Shown: in pieces, positions 37,014-46,900 of the stretch
How positions within the stretch are numbered: the stretch's first letter is position 1
How the letters are laid out: each line of letters starts with the position of its first letter
Origin: Deltaproteobacteria bacterium
Lineage (GTDB): Bacteria > Acidobacteriota > Thermoanaerobaculia > Multivoradales > JAHZIX01
NCBI GenBank assembly: GCA_022601195.1
Contig: JAHZIX010000006.1
Location: 80,629-144,628, forward strand
Direction: 5' to 3'
Length of the DNA stretch: 64,000 bases
Notes under the pieces: generated by a model
Seen by the model: the letters and a program-made list of their open reading frames with translations, nothing else
Database searches by the model: none
What the model was told of the DNA's origin: nothing
Program-made: the position numbers and the translations under genes

Positions 37014-38441
37014 TCAGACTTTGATATGGCCAGCCTGGAAGAGCTTTGAGAACAGGATGAGGGCATCGATCTCCGGCATTGGGCTGATCTTGAGGATTGA
37101 TTTCAAGTCATAGGTGCCATCGATACGAGTGAGGATGAAGCCTTCCTGGGCAGAGACATCTAGGGAGGTCAATTGGTCCATGCTGACGGCGAGTTTCGGA
37201 ACCCGGTTGAGGGATAGGCCAGACCTTTCTATGGCGCCGCGGATCTTCTGCTCAGCATTCTTTACGGCCGATTCAAGAGAGCGGTCCTCGGGGCGAATAT
37301 TTCGGGCGGCGCGGAGGTACCGCATCGCTCTTTCAAAGTCGTTTTGAGCAATGAGACCATCCGCGGCGCTGAGCATGGCGGCGGGGTCTAGCTGGTCCGG
37401 GTCTCCGTCTACGGGAGGTGCCCCTGTGGGGTTCTGGGCGCCGGCGTTTTGGGCCGCCGGGTTGTGGACGGGTTCCCCAGGACCTCCTCCAGCCGGCGCC
37501 GCATAGCCGTAGGGCGGTGGAGCGTAGCCCTGTTGCGGAGGTGCAGGTGCCCCATAATTCGGTTGCTGCGGCGGCTGGCCTTGATGAGAGGGCGGATAGC
37601 CCTGCTGATAGCGCGGCGGAGTGCTAGCTGGAGCCGGCACGGGTACTTCGATCTTGACGATGCGTGGCTTGACGATTTTGAGTTTCTTGGCGGTGACTTG
37701 CTCGAAAAGAACACTACAGACGAAGAAGGCCGTTGAGTGAGTCTCCTCTTGAATCTCTTCGACGCTACTTTCGTCGTTCACCAAAGCGAGAATCTTCTGT
37801 GCCCCTGCGCTCTGGTCCGGATCCGTCAGGTCTGTGACAGAGACGGGAATGGAGGCGAGGTCTGGAATGACCTCCCGGATCCGGTGCCACTCATCGACCC
37901 GGCGTGCTCCTTCCATCAGAATCCCTGTCAGATCCAAGCTCAAGGGGATGAAGGTTCGTTTGGGGAGCTCGTCGTGGAGGAAGCGGAACTCGCCATCCAG
38001 CCAAGTGAAGATATCGAAGATACTCTCTTCCGCCTTGAGGACCAACAAGCGGTGCAGGTCGTCTTCGGTGACAGCTTCTGAGCTGACCAGAATCTTGCCC
38101 AATAGGTTCTTCGTCGCGGTTTGTTGACGAACGGCGTCGGAGAGTTGCTCCTCCGTAATCAGTCCTTGACTGACCAGGAAATGGCCGAGGTGTTCTTTGG
38201 GGTCGGACGAAGACGAGGAGACGATACGCCCTTCACTTAGGTACAACTTCTTTTCGATTTTGCCATTATTGATGACCAAGGTGCCGGTCTTCTGACTTTG
38301 GGAGAGCCACTGAAGCAGCTCCGCAAGGTCCATGGTCTTGAGGTTTCCGGCAATCATCTTCTGGGGGGGAGATGGGTCAGCGGCGAGCCCGGGTTGTTCC
38401 TCGCTGGCCTTGGTAGTGGCTGGAGGATCCTGGGTCGCCAT
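37014..38441 (-). CDS. DUF4388 (PATAN-like) protein with Pro/Gln-rich linker
   Basis: 475 residues, cytoplasmic. Residues ~25-180 are a DUF4388 domain (MIAGNLKTMDLAELLQWLSQ, TGTLVINNG, YLSEGRIV, LGHFLVSQGLI, IFTWLDGEFRF), found in regulators of motility, cell polarity and signalling. A low-complexity Pro/Gln/Tyr/Gly linker (~275-330) leads to a TPR-like helical pair (AMRYLRAARNIRPEDRSLE) and a C-terminal domain ending QAGHIKV. ATG 38441 has GGAGGT at the right distance, so the gene begins inside the end of dcd, overlapping by 65 bases. The partner is unknown. Confidence 0.8.
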   Translation of the reverse strand: MATQDPPATTKASEEQPGLAADPSPPQKMIAGNLKTMDLAELLQWLSQSQKTGTLVINNGKIEKKLYLSEGRIVSSSSSDPKEHLGHFLVSQGLITEEQLSDAVRQQTATKNLLGKILVSSEAVTEDDLHRLLVLKAEESIFDIFTWLDGEFRFLHDELPKRTFIPLSLDLTGILMEGARRVDEWHRIREVIPDLASIPVSVTDLTDPDQSAGAQKILALVNDESSVEEIQEETHSTAFFVCSVLFEQVTAKKLKIVKPRIVKIEVPVPAPASTPPRYQQGYPPSHQGQPPQQPNYGAPAPPQQGYAPPPYGYAAPAGGGPGEPVHNPAAQNAGAQNPTGAPPVDGDPDQLDPAAMLSAADGLIAQNDFERAMRYLRAARNIRPEDRSLESAVKNAEQKIRGAIERSGLSLNRVPKLAVSMDQLTSLDVSAQEGFILTRIDGTYDLKSILKISPMPEIDALILFSKLFQAGHIKV

Positions 38442-38865
38442 AGGCAACCTCCGGTTCCGACTCCATAGCGATGAAAATCAGTTGGGCAATGCGTCTCCCT
38501 GCATCTAGCACGAAGGGTTCCGGGCCGAGGTTTTGAAGCTCGAGGGTGATGTTTCCTTCGAAGCCCGGGTCGCACCAGCCTGCCAAAGAGTGGTTGATCC
38601 ACAGGCGACCGAGAGTTGACTTCAGCTTGAGGTCGCAGGCGACTCCGCGAGGAATGCGGACGTACTCCAAGGTCGAGGCCAGAACCACCTCTCCCGGGAA
38701 CAGCTTGCACTTGGCCGAGGAAAAGTCCTCCGGATCGCGAGTCGGGCAGATCCAGTGCTCACTCAGCCGAAGGTCGTAGCTAGCGGAGTTGACGAGATCC
38801 GGGTCATAGGGGTCGGCGCCGCCCTTCTCTCCCCACAGCCGAATCCAATGGTCGGGTTTGATCAT
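38377..38865 (-). CDS. dcd: dCTP deaminase
   Basis: 162 residues. Trimeric enzyme that deaminates dCTP to dUTP for thymidylate synthesis. Key residues align with the family: Ser and Arg of STLGR, the CDPGFEGNITLEL segment with the catalytic Glu, and the C-terminal HYQGQRGTTRAR that closes over the triphosphate. It is somewhat shorter than E. coli Dcd. The ATG at 38865 is the natural family start; the frame is open further upstream without similarity. It lies 85 bp behind glpX, and its 3' end overlaps the DUF4388 gene. Confidence 0.88.
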   Translation of the reverse strand: MIKPDHWIRLWGEKGGADPYDPDLVNSASYDLRLSEHWICPTRDPEDFSSAKCKLFPGEVVLASTLEYVRIPRGVACDLKLKSTLGRLWINHSLAGWCDPGFEGNITLELQNLGPEPFVLDAGRRIAQLIFIAMESEPEVAYGDPGSSSHYQGQRGTTRARR

Positions 38866-38950
38866 GTCTAAACCTGAAAGTTCTTGGCGAAAGCTACTTC
38901 GGCGGCTCTCGAGGGTAGAGCCGGCGAGCCGCGGTGAAGAGCCTCGCTCT

Positions 38951-39937
38951 CTATTGAAAATGGACGGGTGCAGTGTCGTCTTCGCGGTGAATGGTGTCCA
39001 CGAAGCGAATGATTCCCCGTTGCCGCGACATGAAGAGCGTTGAGGTGCGTGATCCTCCGCCGAAAAAGCGGACTCCACGAAGCATCTCGCCGTCTGTTAC
39101 GCCGGTGCAACTGAACAGGAGCTGATCTCCCGGGGCCAACTCTTCCGCGCTGTAGATACGGTCCACGTCGCGAATGCCCATCTCTTCCAAACGTTGTTCC
39201 TGCTCCTTGTTCAAGGCCGTTAGACGACCATAGATTTCCCCTCCCAAACAACGCATGGCAGCTGCGGTTATCACTCCTTCCGGAGCCCCCCCAGTTCCCA
39301 TGACGGCGTGCACGCCCGTGCCGCGCACCGCTGCGGAGATTCCGGCAGAAAGGTCTCCATCAGCGATCAACCGGATGCGGGCCCCTGCGCGGCGAATATC
39401 GTGGATCAATTGTCGGTGTCGATCACGGTCCAGGACGACAACGGTTAGATCGCTGATTTCCCGGTTGAAAGCGGAGGCGATGTTGCGTAGGTTCTCGGCG
39501 ACCGGAGCATCCAGGTGAACAGCGCCCCGGGCGGTGGGGCCTACGACGATTTTGTCCATGTAGACATCTGGGGCCTCGAGTAGGCCGCCTCTTTCCGAGG
39601 CAGCCAGTACCGCTACGGCTCCTCCCGCACCGGTGGCGCACAACCCTGTGCCCTCCAGCGGATCTACCGCGATGTCAACCCCTTGGACGTTCTCGTCTTC
39701 CGTACCCTTGAAGGCACCCAACTCCTCATGGATAAAGAGCATAGGAGCTTCATCTCGCTCCCCTTCACCGATGACGATACGGCCTGCCATGGGGAGCAGG
39801 TCGAGCTCACGGCGCATGGATTCCACGGCGACTTTGTCTGAGCTATGACTATCTCCGTAACCCATGGTCTGAGCGGCAGCCAGGGCTGCTAGCTCAGTGA
39901 CTCGAATGAGACCCTGTTCGAAACCATCGACAGACAT
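38951..39937 (-). CDS. glpX: Class II fructose-1,6-bisphosphatase
   Basis: 328 residues. Gluconeogenic phosphatase of the GlpX type, with [14 protein letters not shown] (metal and lithium-sensitive fold), [21 protein letters not shown] and [16 protein letters not shown]. Length and motif order are standard. Its ATG overlaps the last base of the gcdH stop (TGATG), implying translational coupling. It is followed by dcd. Confidence 0.95.
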   Translation of the reverse strand: MSVDGFEQGLIRVTELAALAAAQTMGYGDSHSSDKVAVESMRRELDLLPMAGRIVIGEGERDEAPMLFIHEELGAFKGTEDENVQGVDIAVDPLEGTGLCATGAGGAVAVLAASERGGLLEAPDVYMDKIVVGPTARGAVHLDAPVAENLRNIASAFNREISDLTVVVLDRDRHRQLIHDIRRAGARIRLIADGDLSAGISAAVRGTGVHAVMGTGGAPEGVITAAAMRCLGGEIYGRLTALNKEQEQRLEEMGIRDVDRIYSAEELAPGDQLLFSCTGVTDGEMLRGVRFFGGGSRTSTLFMSRQRGIIRFVDTIHREDDTAPVHFQ

Positions 39938-41172
39938 CAGCTGGATTCTCCAGCCGTAACCGCTGCGGCGGGCTTGCTAGCCTTCCGCTGGGGGCGCTCC
40001 GGAGGGTTGAAAGCCGGAATGCCGGTGATTTTCTCTCCAATGACCAAGCCGTGGATATCGTGGGTCCCTTCGTAGGTGAACACCGACTCGATATTGAGCA
40101 TGTGGCGGATAACCGGGAAGTCGTCGACGATGCCGTTGGCGCCGAGAATGTCGCGAGCCAATTTGGCGGACTCTCGGGCGACCCAAACGTTATTGCGCTT
40201 GCCCAGCGAGATCTGGTGGTGTTTGACCTTACCGGCGTCCTTGAGGCGTCCGAGTTGGAGAACGAGAGCCTGACCCTTACTGATCTCGCTGACCATCCAG
40301 ACCAACTTCTCCTGAACCAACTGATGGCAAGCGATGGGCTGACCACCGAATTGCAAGCGTTCTTTCGAGTAGTCCAAAGCGCACTGGTAAGTCGCCATGG
40401 CAGAGCCGAGTCCGCCCCAGGCGATGCCGTACCGAGCCTGATTGAGACACATGAGAGCGTTTTTCAGCCCTTCGGTCTTCGGCAAGAGGTTCTCTGCCGG
40501 AATGCGGCAGTCCTGGAATCCGAGCTCCGAGGTGATAGAAGCCCGGAGGGAAAATTTACCGTGCTGGTCAGAGGAGGTAAATCCCGGCGTTCCCTTCTCG
40601 ACCAAGAAGCCCCGTACCCCGTCGTCCGTATGGGCCCAAACCACAGCCACGTCGGCGATAGTGCCGTTGGTGATCCATTGTTTGGAGCCGTTGAGAACCC
40701 ACTCATTGCCGTCTCGCCGGGCCTTGGTGCGCATGCCGCCGGGATTGGAGCCGAAGTCCGGCTCGGTCAAACCGAAGCAACCGATGGCCTCGCCGGAAGC
40801 GAGGGCAGGAATCCAGCGGTCTTTCTGCTCTTTGGAGCCGAAAGCGTAGATGGGGTACATCACCAGGGCGCTCTGAACCGAAACGAAGCTGCGGAGCCCG
40901 GAGTCGCCTCGCTCCAACTCTTGCATGATCAGGCCATAAGCGACGTTGCCGAGACCCGGGAGGCCATATTCGTCGATGGTGGCGCCGAACAGATTCAGCT
41001 CGGCCATTTCTGGGACCAGCTCGATGGGGCAGCGGGCCTCTCGGTGGCAGTCCTCGATAATCGGCAGGACTCGATCGTCTACGAAGGCACGTACGGTGTC
41101 TCGGACCAAACGCTCTTCGTCGGTAAGTTGAGTGTCCAGGTCAAGAAAGTCAACACCGGGGAAACGGCTCAA
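39937..41172 (-). CDS. gcdH: Acyl-CoA dehydrogenase, glutaryl-CoA dehydrogenase type
   Basis: 411 residues. FAD enzyme that oxidises and decarboxylates glutaryl-CoA to crotonyl-CoA in lysine and tryptophan breakdown. Motifs: [59 protein letters not shown] and the catalytic [18 protein letters not shown] with the active-site Glu. The TTG start at 41172 is well supported by a perfect AAGGAGGT (plus strand 41178-41185). It is first in a minus-strand run with glpX, dcd and the DUF4388 gene. It ends with a Lys/Ala-rich tail of about 20 residues that is not part of the fold. Confidence 0.92.
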   Translation of the reverse strand: MSRFPGVDFLDLDTQLTDEERLVRDTVRAFVDDRVLPIIEDCHREARCPIELVPEMAELNLFGATIDEYGLPGLGNVAYGLIMQELERGDSGLRSFVSVQSALVMYPIYAFGSKEQKDRWIPALASGEAIGCFGLTEPDFGSNPGGMRTKARRDGNEWVLNGSKQWITNGTIADVAVVWAHTDDGVRGFLVEKGTPGFTSSDQHGKFSLRASITSELGFQDCRIPAENLLPKTEGLKNALMCLNQARYGIAWGGLGSAMATYQCALDYSKERLQFGGQPIACHQLVQEKLVWMVSEISKGQALVLQLGRLKDAGKVKHHQISLGKRNNVWVARESAKLARDILGANGIVDDFPVIRHMLNIESVFTYEGTHDIHGLVIGEKITGIPAFNPPERPQRKASKPAAAVTAGESS

Positions 41173-41408
41173 GGCGAACCTCCTTCGTTTGCATTCAGCG
41201 GGCGGGATGAGTCGCTGCCCGAAATTCTCGATGGTTGAGCGCCGCCGGAGTGGCGCGCGGACGGTGATGATACCACGCCAGGGGTAGCGTCAGAGCACCT
41301 TGGCCCGTTCCGGTTTCTTGGACCGAAACCCATCATGGATGGCCTCTCGAGCGCCGAGGGGTGGTTGAATTCTTCGCCTCGATCGAGGCTGTTGGAGAGA
41401 GGGCAGAG

Positions 41409-43709
41409 CTACCGCAGCCAAGCGTAGCCGATCTTTAGGAAGAAACTTCGGCTGCGTTGGGTCAGGTCGATGGACTCGTTGCCCTGGGCAGTGTCCGAGT
41501 AGCCCGCTAACAAGACGGTTTGGGGATTTAGCTTGTAGGAAAACAGAAGTTGAGAGAAGAGTTCCTCTTGCTTGGGAGGAAGCTGGATTCCAGGGTTGTA
41601 GAGGGCGAGATCCCGCTCCACATCGCGGTACTGAAAAATCGCTCGCACGAAGGTGCGCACATTGAAGTGGTATCGCAAGGTGCTCTGGGCGAGGTTTGCT
41701 TCCAGGAACTTCTGGCCCTGGAACTCGAATTCTTCCCAAGTGTAAGAGAGCTCTCCGGAGATGCGTCGGCCGAGATTGAATTCCATAGATGGCTCGACAC
41801 GGCGGAAATCTGACTTGCGAACGTTGGTGAAATCGATGATTTCGCCTCCTCGCACGAAAAGCTCCAGGCTGAGATCTCCGGTGGGCCTGAAAGAGGCACG
41901 AATGTCACCGCGGACATTCTTGAAGGACTGGCCCCGGAAGGCCTCCTCATTGGGCCGGATGCCGACAGCGATGCGGCTCTGCTTTGGCCCTTCATAGAAG
42001 AATTCGATGTTGACTCCCTGCTCCACGAGGTCGGAATCCTGGGTCTGGATCAGGATGCCATTGATGCGCGCTCGTAGCCTGGAGAACCAGCTGTCCTCCT
42101 GCGGCCAAAAGAAGCGGCTGGCGTCGAAGAAAACCTGTTGGACCCCCACCCGGGGCACGAAGCCGCTGTCAGCGCGGAAGTCTTCGTCGGTCTCTGAGGC
42201 GTTCACTCGCCACTGCCAGTCCCGGGTAGCGTGAGCAAAGTCCACCTGCCAAGCGTGGCCGCTGAAGGATCCGAGCTGCTGGTCGTTGTCCGCGGCGACG
42301 GCATCCGGGTAGGCCGTCGTGGCGTTCAGCAGCTGAAACCGGAGAGTGTTGGATCGAGCTAGGCGATAGGCACCATCTACGCCATAGACATGGTTGCGAT
42401 AGTCGTCTCCTTGGCGACCAGAATAGAGAAATCCCAGGGTAGAAGTGCGGCCTACGTCCCGACGGTAGCGCAGGATAGCGCTATCGACATCTTGGTCGAC
42501 GGAAGCGAAACCGGAGCTCTCGAAGCCGGGGAAAAGGAGGTTTGTGATGTTGTCTCGGGCAAATTGGATGCCGAAGACGTTTTTGTCCTTCTTGCCGGTG
42601 AGTTTCACTCCGACTTCCGGATTGGCGATCGTGCGGGTGAAGACGGCCCGGATCGGAGTGGAAAAGAAGTCGGCTCCTTCAAGAAAGAAAGGCCTCTTTT
42701 CGGGGAAGAACAAGGCAAAGCGTTCGTTGACATCGAGCTGGGCCACATCCGCTTCGACTTGAGAGAAATCGGGGTTGATGGCGGCGTTGAGGGTGAGGCT
42801 CGGAGTCAGCCCCCAGCGGACCGATAGGCCTCCCTCGACATCCTCCTCTCCCGACTCGATGGGGCTGGTCAGGGTTGCCCGTTGATCAGTTCGGGTCGCG
42901 GTAATCGTCGGCACGACTTCCAGGTTGTAGCCCACTTCCATGCCCTCGAGACCTTGCAGGGAATCGAATTGGCAGACCAGGCAGCCCTGGCTTCGATCAT
43001 TGGCGGTGGAGCGCAGCTCGTGGACGACGGAGCGGGGATAGCTGCGAGTCGCCAGGAATCCCCAGGTTTGTTTCTCCTGAGATGGAGCAAAGCGAAGCTG
43101 GCGGAAAGGGATCGCCATTTCCACGACGTAGCCATCGTCGGTGAGCTTGCCGGCAGAGTTCCAGATGGCGTCCCAGGAAGAGTCTTCCGAGTCGTCGACA
43201 TCGCTCACTGTGGCGTCGAACTGAACTCCTAGGGGATTGACTTTGAAGAGGTAGGCCCGGCGTTGGCTGTCGAAGGTGTCGATGAGAAACCCGACGGTGT
43301 CGTCGAGAAATGGGAAGTCGCGGTCCGCCAGGTGGAGCCGAATCTGGCTCGGGTCCGGGTCGAAGGCTCGAAAACCGACGTAGAGATTCTCCCGGTCCAG
43401 AGTCACCAAGCATTCGGTCCGCACCGGGGGCTCGGTGTTGTCTCCCGGGAGCCATTCGTGGGTTAGAGGAATCACCGTGGCATCCGCCCAAGCGGGATCG
43501 TCCAAGACCCCGTCGATGCGCATGGGGGTATTTGCCGGGGTTAAGGAAAAGGAGGCTCTCTGCTGTTCCGCCGGGGCGACATCCTTTGCGGGCTCTGCTA
43601 GGCCGAAAGCCGAGGGAGCCAACCCAGAAGTGAGTCCGAAAGCGAGAGCGACGCAAAGACTGCTGAAGAATCTTCCTAGATTCATCTGGCCCCCCAAAAA
43701 ATATCTCAT
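41409..43709 (-). CDS. DUF5916 outer-membrane protein with N-terminal CBM9-like domain
   Basis: 766 residues. After a signal peptide comes a family-9 carbohydrate-binding-like domain (~60-240: MRIDGVLDDPAWADAT, ENLYVGFRAFDPDP, DSSWDAIWNS, GYVVEMAIPFRQLRF). A DUF5916 beta-barrel follows (NPDFSQVEADVAQLDVNERFALFFPEKRPFF is the hallmark region), ending in the aromatic-rich FFLKIGYAWLR. It is a predicted outer-membrane receptor or transporter of unknown substrate, common in Acidobacteriota and Bacteroidota. ATG 43709 has GAGGGG about 8 bases upstream; ATG 43685 is an alternative. It is divergent from the NRPS-PKS gene, with 275 bp between them. Confidence 0.87.
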   Translation of the reverse strand: MRYFLGGQMNLGRFFSSLCVALAFGLTSGLAPSAFGLAEPAKDVAPAEQQRASFSLTPANTPMRIDGVLDDPAWADATVIPLTHEWLPGDNTEPPVRTECLVTLDRENLYVGFRAFDPDPSQIRLHLADRDFPFLDDTVGFLIDTFDSQRRAYLFKVNPLGVQFDATVSDVDDSEDSSWDAIWNSAGKLTDDGYVVEMAIPFRQLRFAPSQEKQTWGFLATRSYPRSVVHELRSTANDRSQGCLVCQFDSLQGLEGMEVGYNLEVVPTITATRTDQRATLTSPIESGEEDVEGGLSVRWGLTPSLTLNAAINPDFSQVEADVAQLDVNERFALFFPEKRPFFLEGADFFSTPIRAVFTRTIANPEVGVKLTGKKDKNVFGIQFARDNITNLLFPGFESSGFASVDQDVDSAILRYRRDVGRTSTLGFLYSGRQGDDYRNHVYGVDGAYRLARSNTLRFQLLNATTAYPDAVAADNDQQLGSFSGHAWQVDFAHATRDWQWRVNASETDEDFRADSGFVPRVGVQQVFFDASRFFWPQEDSWFSRLRARINGILIQTQDSDLVEQGVNIEFFYEGPKQSRIAVGIRPNEEAFRGQSFKNVRGDIRASFRPTGDLSLELFVRGGEIIDFTNVRKSDFRRVEPSMEFNLGRRISGELSYTWEEFEFQGQKFLEANLAQSTLRYHFNVRTFVRAIFQYRDVERDLALYNPGIQLPPKQEELFSQLLFSYKLNPQTVLLAGYSDTAQGNESIDLTQRSRSFFLKIGYAWLR

Positions 43710-43879
43710 CGGTATACCCCTCAGAAGAACCGAGTGCCGGCTAGGCCCATCCCAGGGACAGAACAAACGTTGTTCTATGTATCCAAACTACCTGAGTTTG
43801 CCCTGTTGGGTCCCTGTGTCGAGAGGGTCGCTTCCTGCAACCCAACCACAATCGTGTACGGTTTTGTCACGCCACTAAG

Positions 43880-43891
43880 GTGTTGTAACAC
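43880..43891. promoter_or_regulatory. GTGTT-GT-AACAC inverted repeat upstream of the NRPS-PKS gene
   Basis: Perfect 5-base arms around a 2-base centre, 94 bp before the synthetase start and within the divergent promoter region. An operator-like site; no regulator gene is adjacent. Confidence 0.3.
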
Positions 43892-43984
43892 TTATCAGTT
43901 TGTATCACTCCACAGTCAATTCTTGAAAATGCTCTGTGTCGAATTGCTTCTTTTTTGAACCCTTGAGGCAAGGCGAGGAGAGGG

Positions 43985-46900
43985 ATGAACCGGAACCAGA
44001 GATTAAGACGAAAGGAAACTCACCCGACCGGTGGTCTTCAAGGATCGCTCTGCTTTCACCAGCTTTTCGAGGCGCAGGTGGCAAGGGCTCCGGAGGCAGT
44101 TGCCGTGCATTGGAAGGGGAGGGATATCACTTACCAAGAGCTGGACCGATCCAGCCATCGGCTGGCTCAAGGCCTGGTAGCCAAGGGCGTTGGTCCCGAG
44201 ACGGTGGTTGCCCTGGCGGCCCGCCGAGGCCCGGCCCTGCTGGAAGGTATCTTGGGAATCTCCAAGGCTGGAGGCGCGTATTTGCCTCTGGATCCCGCTT
44301 ATCCAGCGAAGCGCCTGCTCTATATGGTGGAAGACTCCGGAGTCCAGCTGTTGCTGGCAGAAGAGGCCGTTCTAGAGGAATTGCCCGAGCTTCCCGTGGA
44401 GCTGGTCGACTTCCAGTCTTGTCGCGAACAGGCCCAGGCGGTAGGTGAGGACCAATCGCCTGCATTGCCCTCTTCTGAGAATCTTGCCTATGTCATCTAC
44501 ACCTCTGGCTCCACCGGTCGTCCCAAAGGGGTCTTGGTCTCCCATGGAGGCCTCGCCAACCTCGCCGAAGTAGAGGCGGCTTCTTTCGGCGCAGGAATCG
44601 GCAAGAAGATTCTCCAATTCGCCCCAGCGAGCTTCGATGCCTCGGTGTTCGAAATATTGATGGCCCTTCATACGGGCGCCACTCTAGTCCTGGAGGAGCA
44701 GCAGAATCTGCTACCGGGGCCAGAGTTTATCGAGCTCTTGAAACGCCAGAGAATCACTCATTTGCTGTTGCCGCCGTCGGTACTCGGTGCTCTTCCCCCT
44801 GCCCACCTGCCCGATCTGGAGAACTTGGTTTGTGCTGGTGAATCTCTACCAGCTCACCTGGTGACCACCTGGGGCACTCAGCGGCGGATGTTCAATGCCT
44901 ACGGCCCCACCGAGGCGACCGTGGCGGCTTCTATGACCCGGTGCCGGGCCGACGGCGAGTCCCCTTCCATCGGTGCCCCCCTGCAAGGCACCCGGCTTTA
45001 CGTGGTGGGCTCCCATCTGGAGCTGCGAGAAGAGGGGCAATCGGGAGAGCTTCTGATCTCTGCCATCGGCCTCGCCCGGGGATACCTGGGGCGCCCGAGC
45101 CTCACGGCCGAGCGGTTCATTCCGGATCCCTTCTCCAATCTTCCGGGGGGGCGCCTTTATCGCAGTGGCGACGCCGTTTCCTGGCGCAGCGATGGTGCCC
45201 TGGATTTCGTCGGACGGGTCGACTATCAGATCAAGATCCACGGTCATCGCATTGAACCTGGGGAGATCGAGGCTCTGCTGCTGACTCACCCAGTGGTGGG
45301 GCAATGCCTCGTCTTGGCCCACCAGGAAGGCTCGACTGAGGAGCTACTGGCTTATGTTGCTCCCAGGGCCGATCTGCCGACCTCAGCCCTCGAAGAGGAG
45401 GACCTCAAGAGGTATCTCGGGGAACGGCTGCCGGGCTATATGGTGCCTACGGCTTGGATGATCCTGGACGATATGCCCCTGACTCCCAACGGCAAGGTGG
45501 CCCGTGCCGCCCTGCCGGCGCCGGAGCGGCGTCGCGGTGGTGGAACCGGCGACGAATCGGCTCTCGACCCTCTCGAGTCGACCCTCGTTCGCCTGTGCCA
45601 GGAGCTGTTGGCAGTAGAAGACATCGGTCTCGACGACGATCTCTTCTCGCTGGGAGGGCACTCCCTTCTCATGGGCCGCTTGGTGGCTCGGATTCGGGGG
45701 GCATTGGGAGCTGAGCTGACTCTGGCAGAGATCTTTGCCACCCCGACAGTGGCAGGTCTTGCAGCGCGCTTGAGGCAGGGCCGCCAGCGGCGCCCCTTAC
45801 CGCCGATTCATCGGATTGCGGGCGATCGAGGGTCTCGCAATGGGCCGGCGCCCCTTTCTTTTCCCCAGGAGCGGGTGTGGTTTCTCAACGAGCTAGCTCC
45901 GGGAAATGTGGCCTATAACTCTCAGGCCACCATGAGTCTCAACGGCAAACTGGAGCCTCGATATCTGCAGGCGGCCCTAACCGAGATCGTTCGGCGTCAC
46001 GAGGTGTTTCGAAGTCGGTTTCCGGCTATCGACGGAAGTCCCGTACAGGAGGTCATGCCTCCGTTGGAAATTCCCCTACCGGTGCTGGATCTCAGCCGCC
46101 TGGATGAGGCTGACCTGGGAGAGGAATCGGAGCGACTGGTCCGAAGAGCGCTCCGAGAGGCCTTCGATCTTCTCCAGGTTCCCTTGGCCCGGTGGGTGTT
46201 GATGCGCTTGGAGACCCACCGTCACGTGTTGATCCAAGTAGAGCACCACTTCGTCCATGACGGCTGGTCCTTCGGCGTACTGCTGCGGGAGATGCAAGCT
46301 CTCTACGCAGCCTATGCTGCTGGTGAGCCTTCACCGCTCCGACAACCGCCAGTGCAGGGTTCGGACTTTGCTCTCTGGCAGCGTCAATGGCTTCAAGGCG
46401 AGGTCTTGGAGGAGTACCTAGACTATTGGGTCGGTCAGTTGGAGGGCAGCACTCCTTCTCTGGAACTACCCACGGACCATCCTCGCCCCAAGGCCCAGAG
46501 TTTTCAGGGAGATGCAGTGCGCATCGAGCTAGACCGAAACTTCGCCGACGACCTGCGCGGTCTGGCAAAGAGAGAAGGGGTCACCCTCTTCACCGTCATG
46601 CTGGCTGGCTTTAAAGCCCTACTCCACCGCTACAGTGGACAGCGGGACATCCTCGTAGGAACCGCTGCTGCCAATCGGCGGTTGGAAGAGGTAGAGCACA
46701 TGCTGGGCATGGTGGTCAACACCCTGGTCTTGCGTTCCCAAGTAGATGCTCGTCAGGGCTTTTCGCAGCTTCTCCAAAAAGTCGGAGAAACCAGTCTGGG
46801 TGCCTTTGCTTACCAGGATATGCCCCTGGACAAACTCATCGAGCGCTTGGATCCGGAACGGGATCTCTCCCGCAACCCTCTGTTTCAAGTGATGTTCAGC

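Noticed and set aside
40051..41238. 395-codon plus-strand frame opposite gcdH
   Set aside because: A shadow of a strongly supported acyl-CoA dehydrogenase; no recognisable domain.
43779..43984. Sigma-70 promoter for the NRPS-PKS
   Set aside because: Several TTG-type and TAT-type hexamers exist but none pair at 16-18 bases with good matches.
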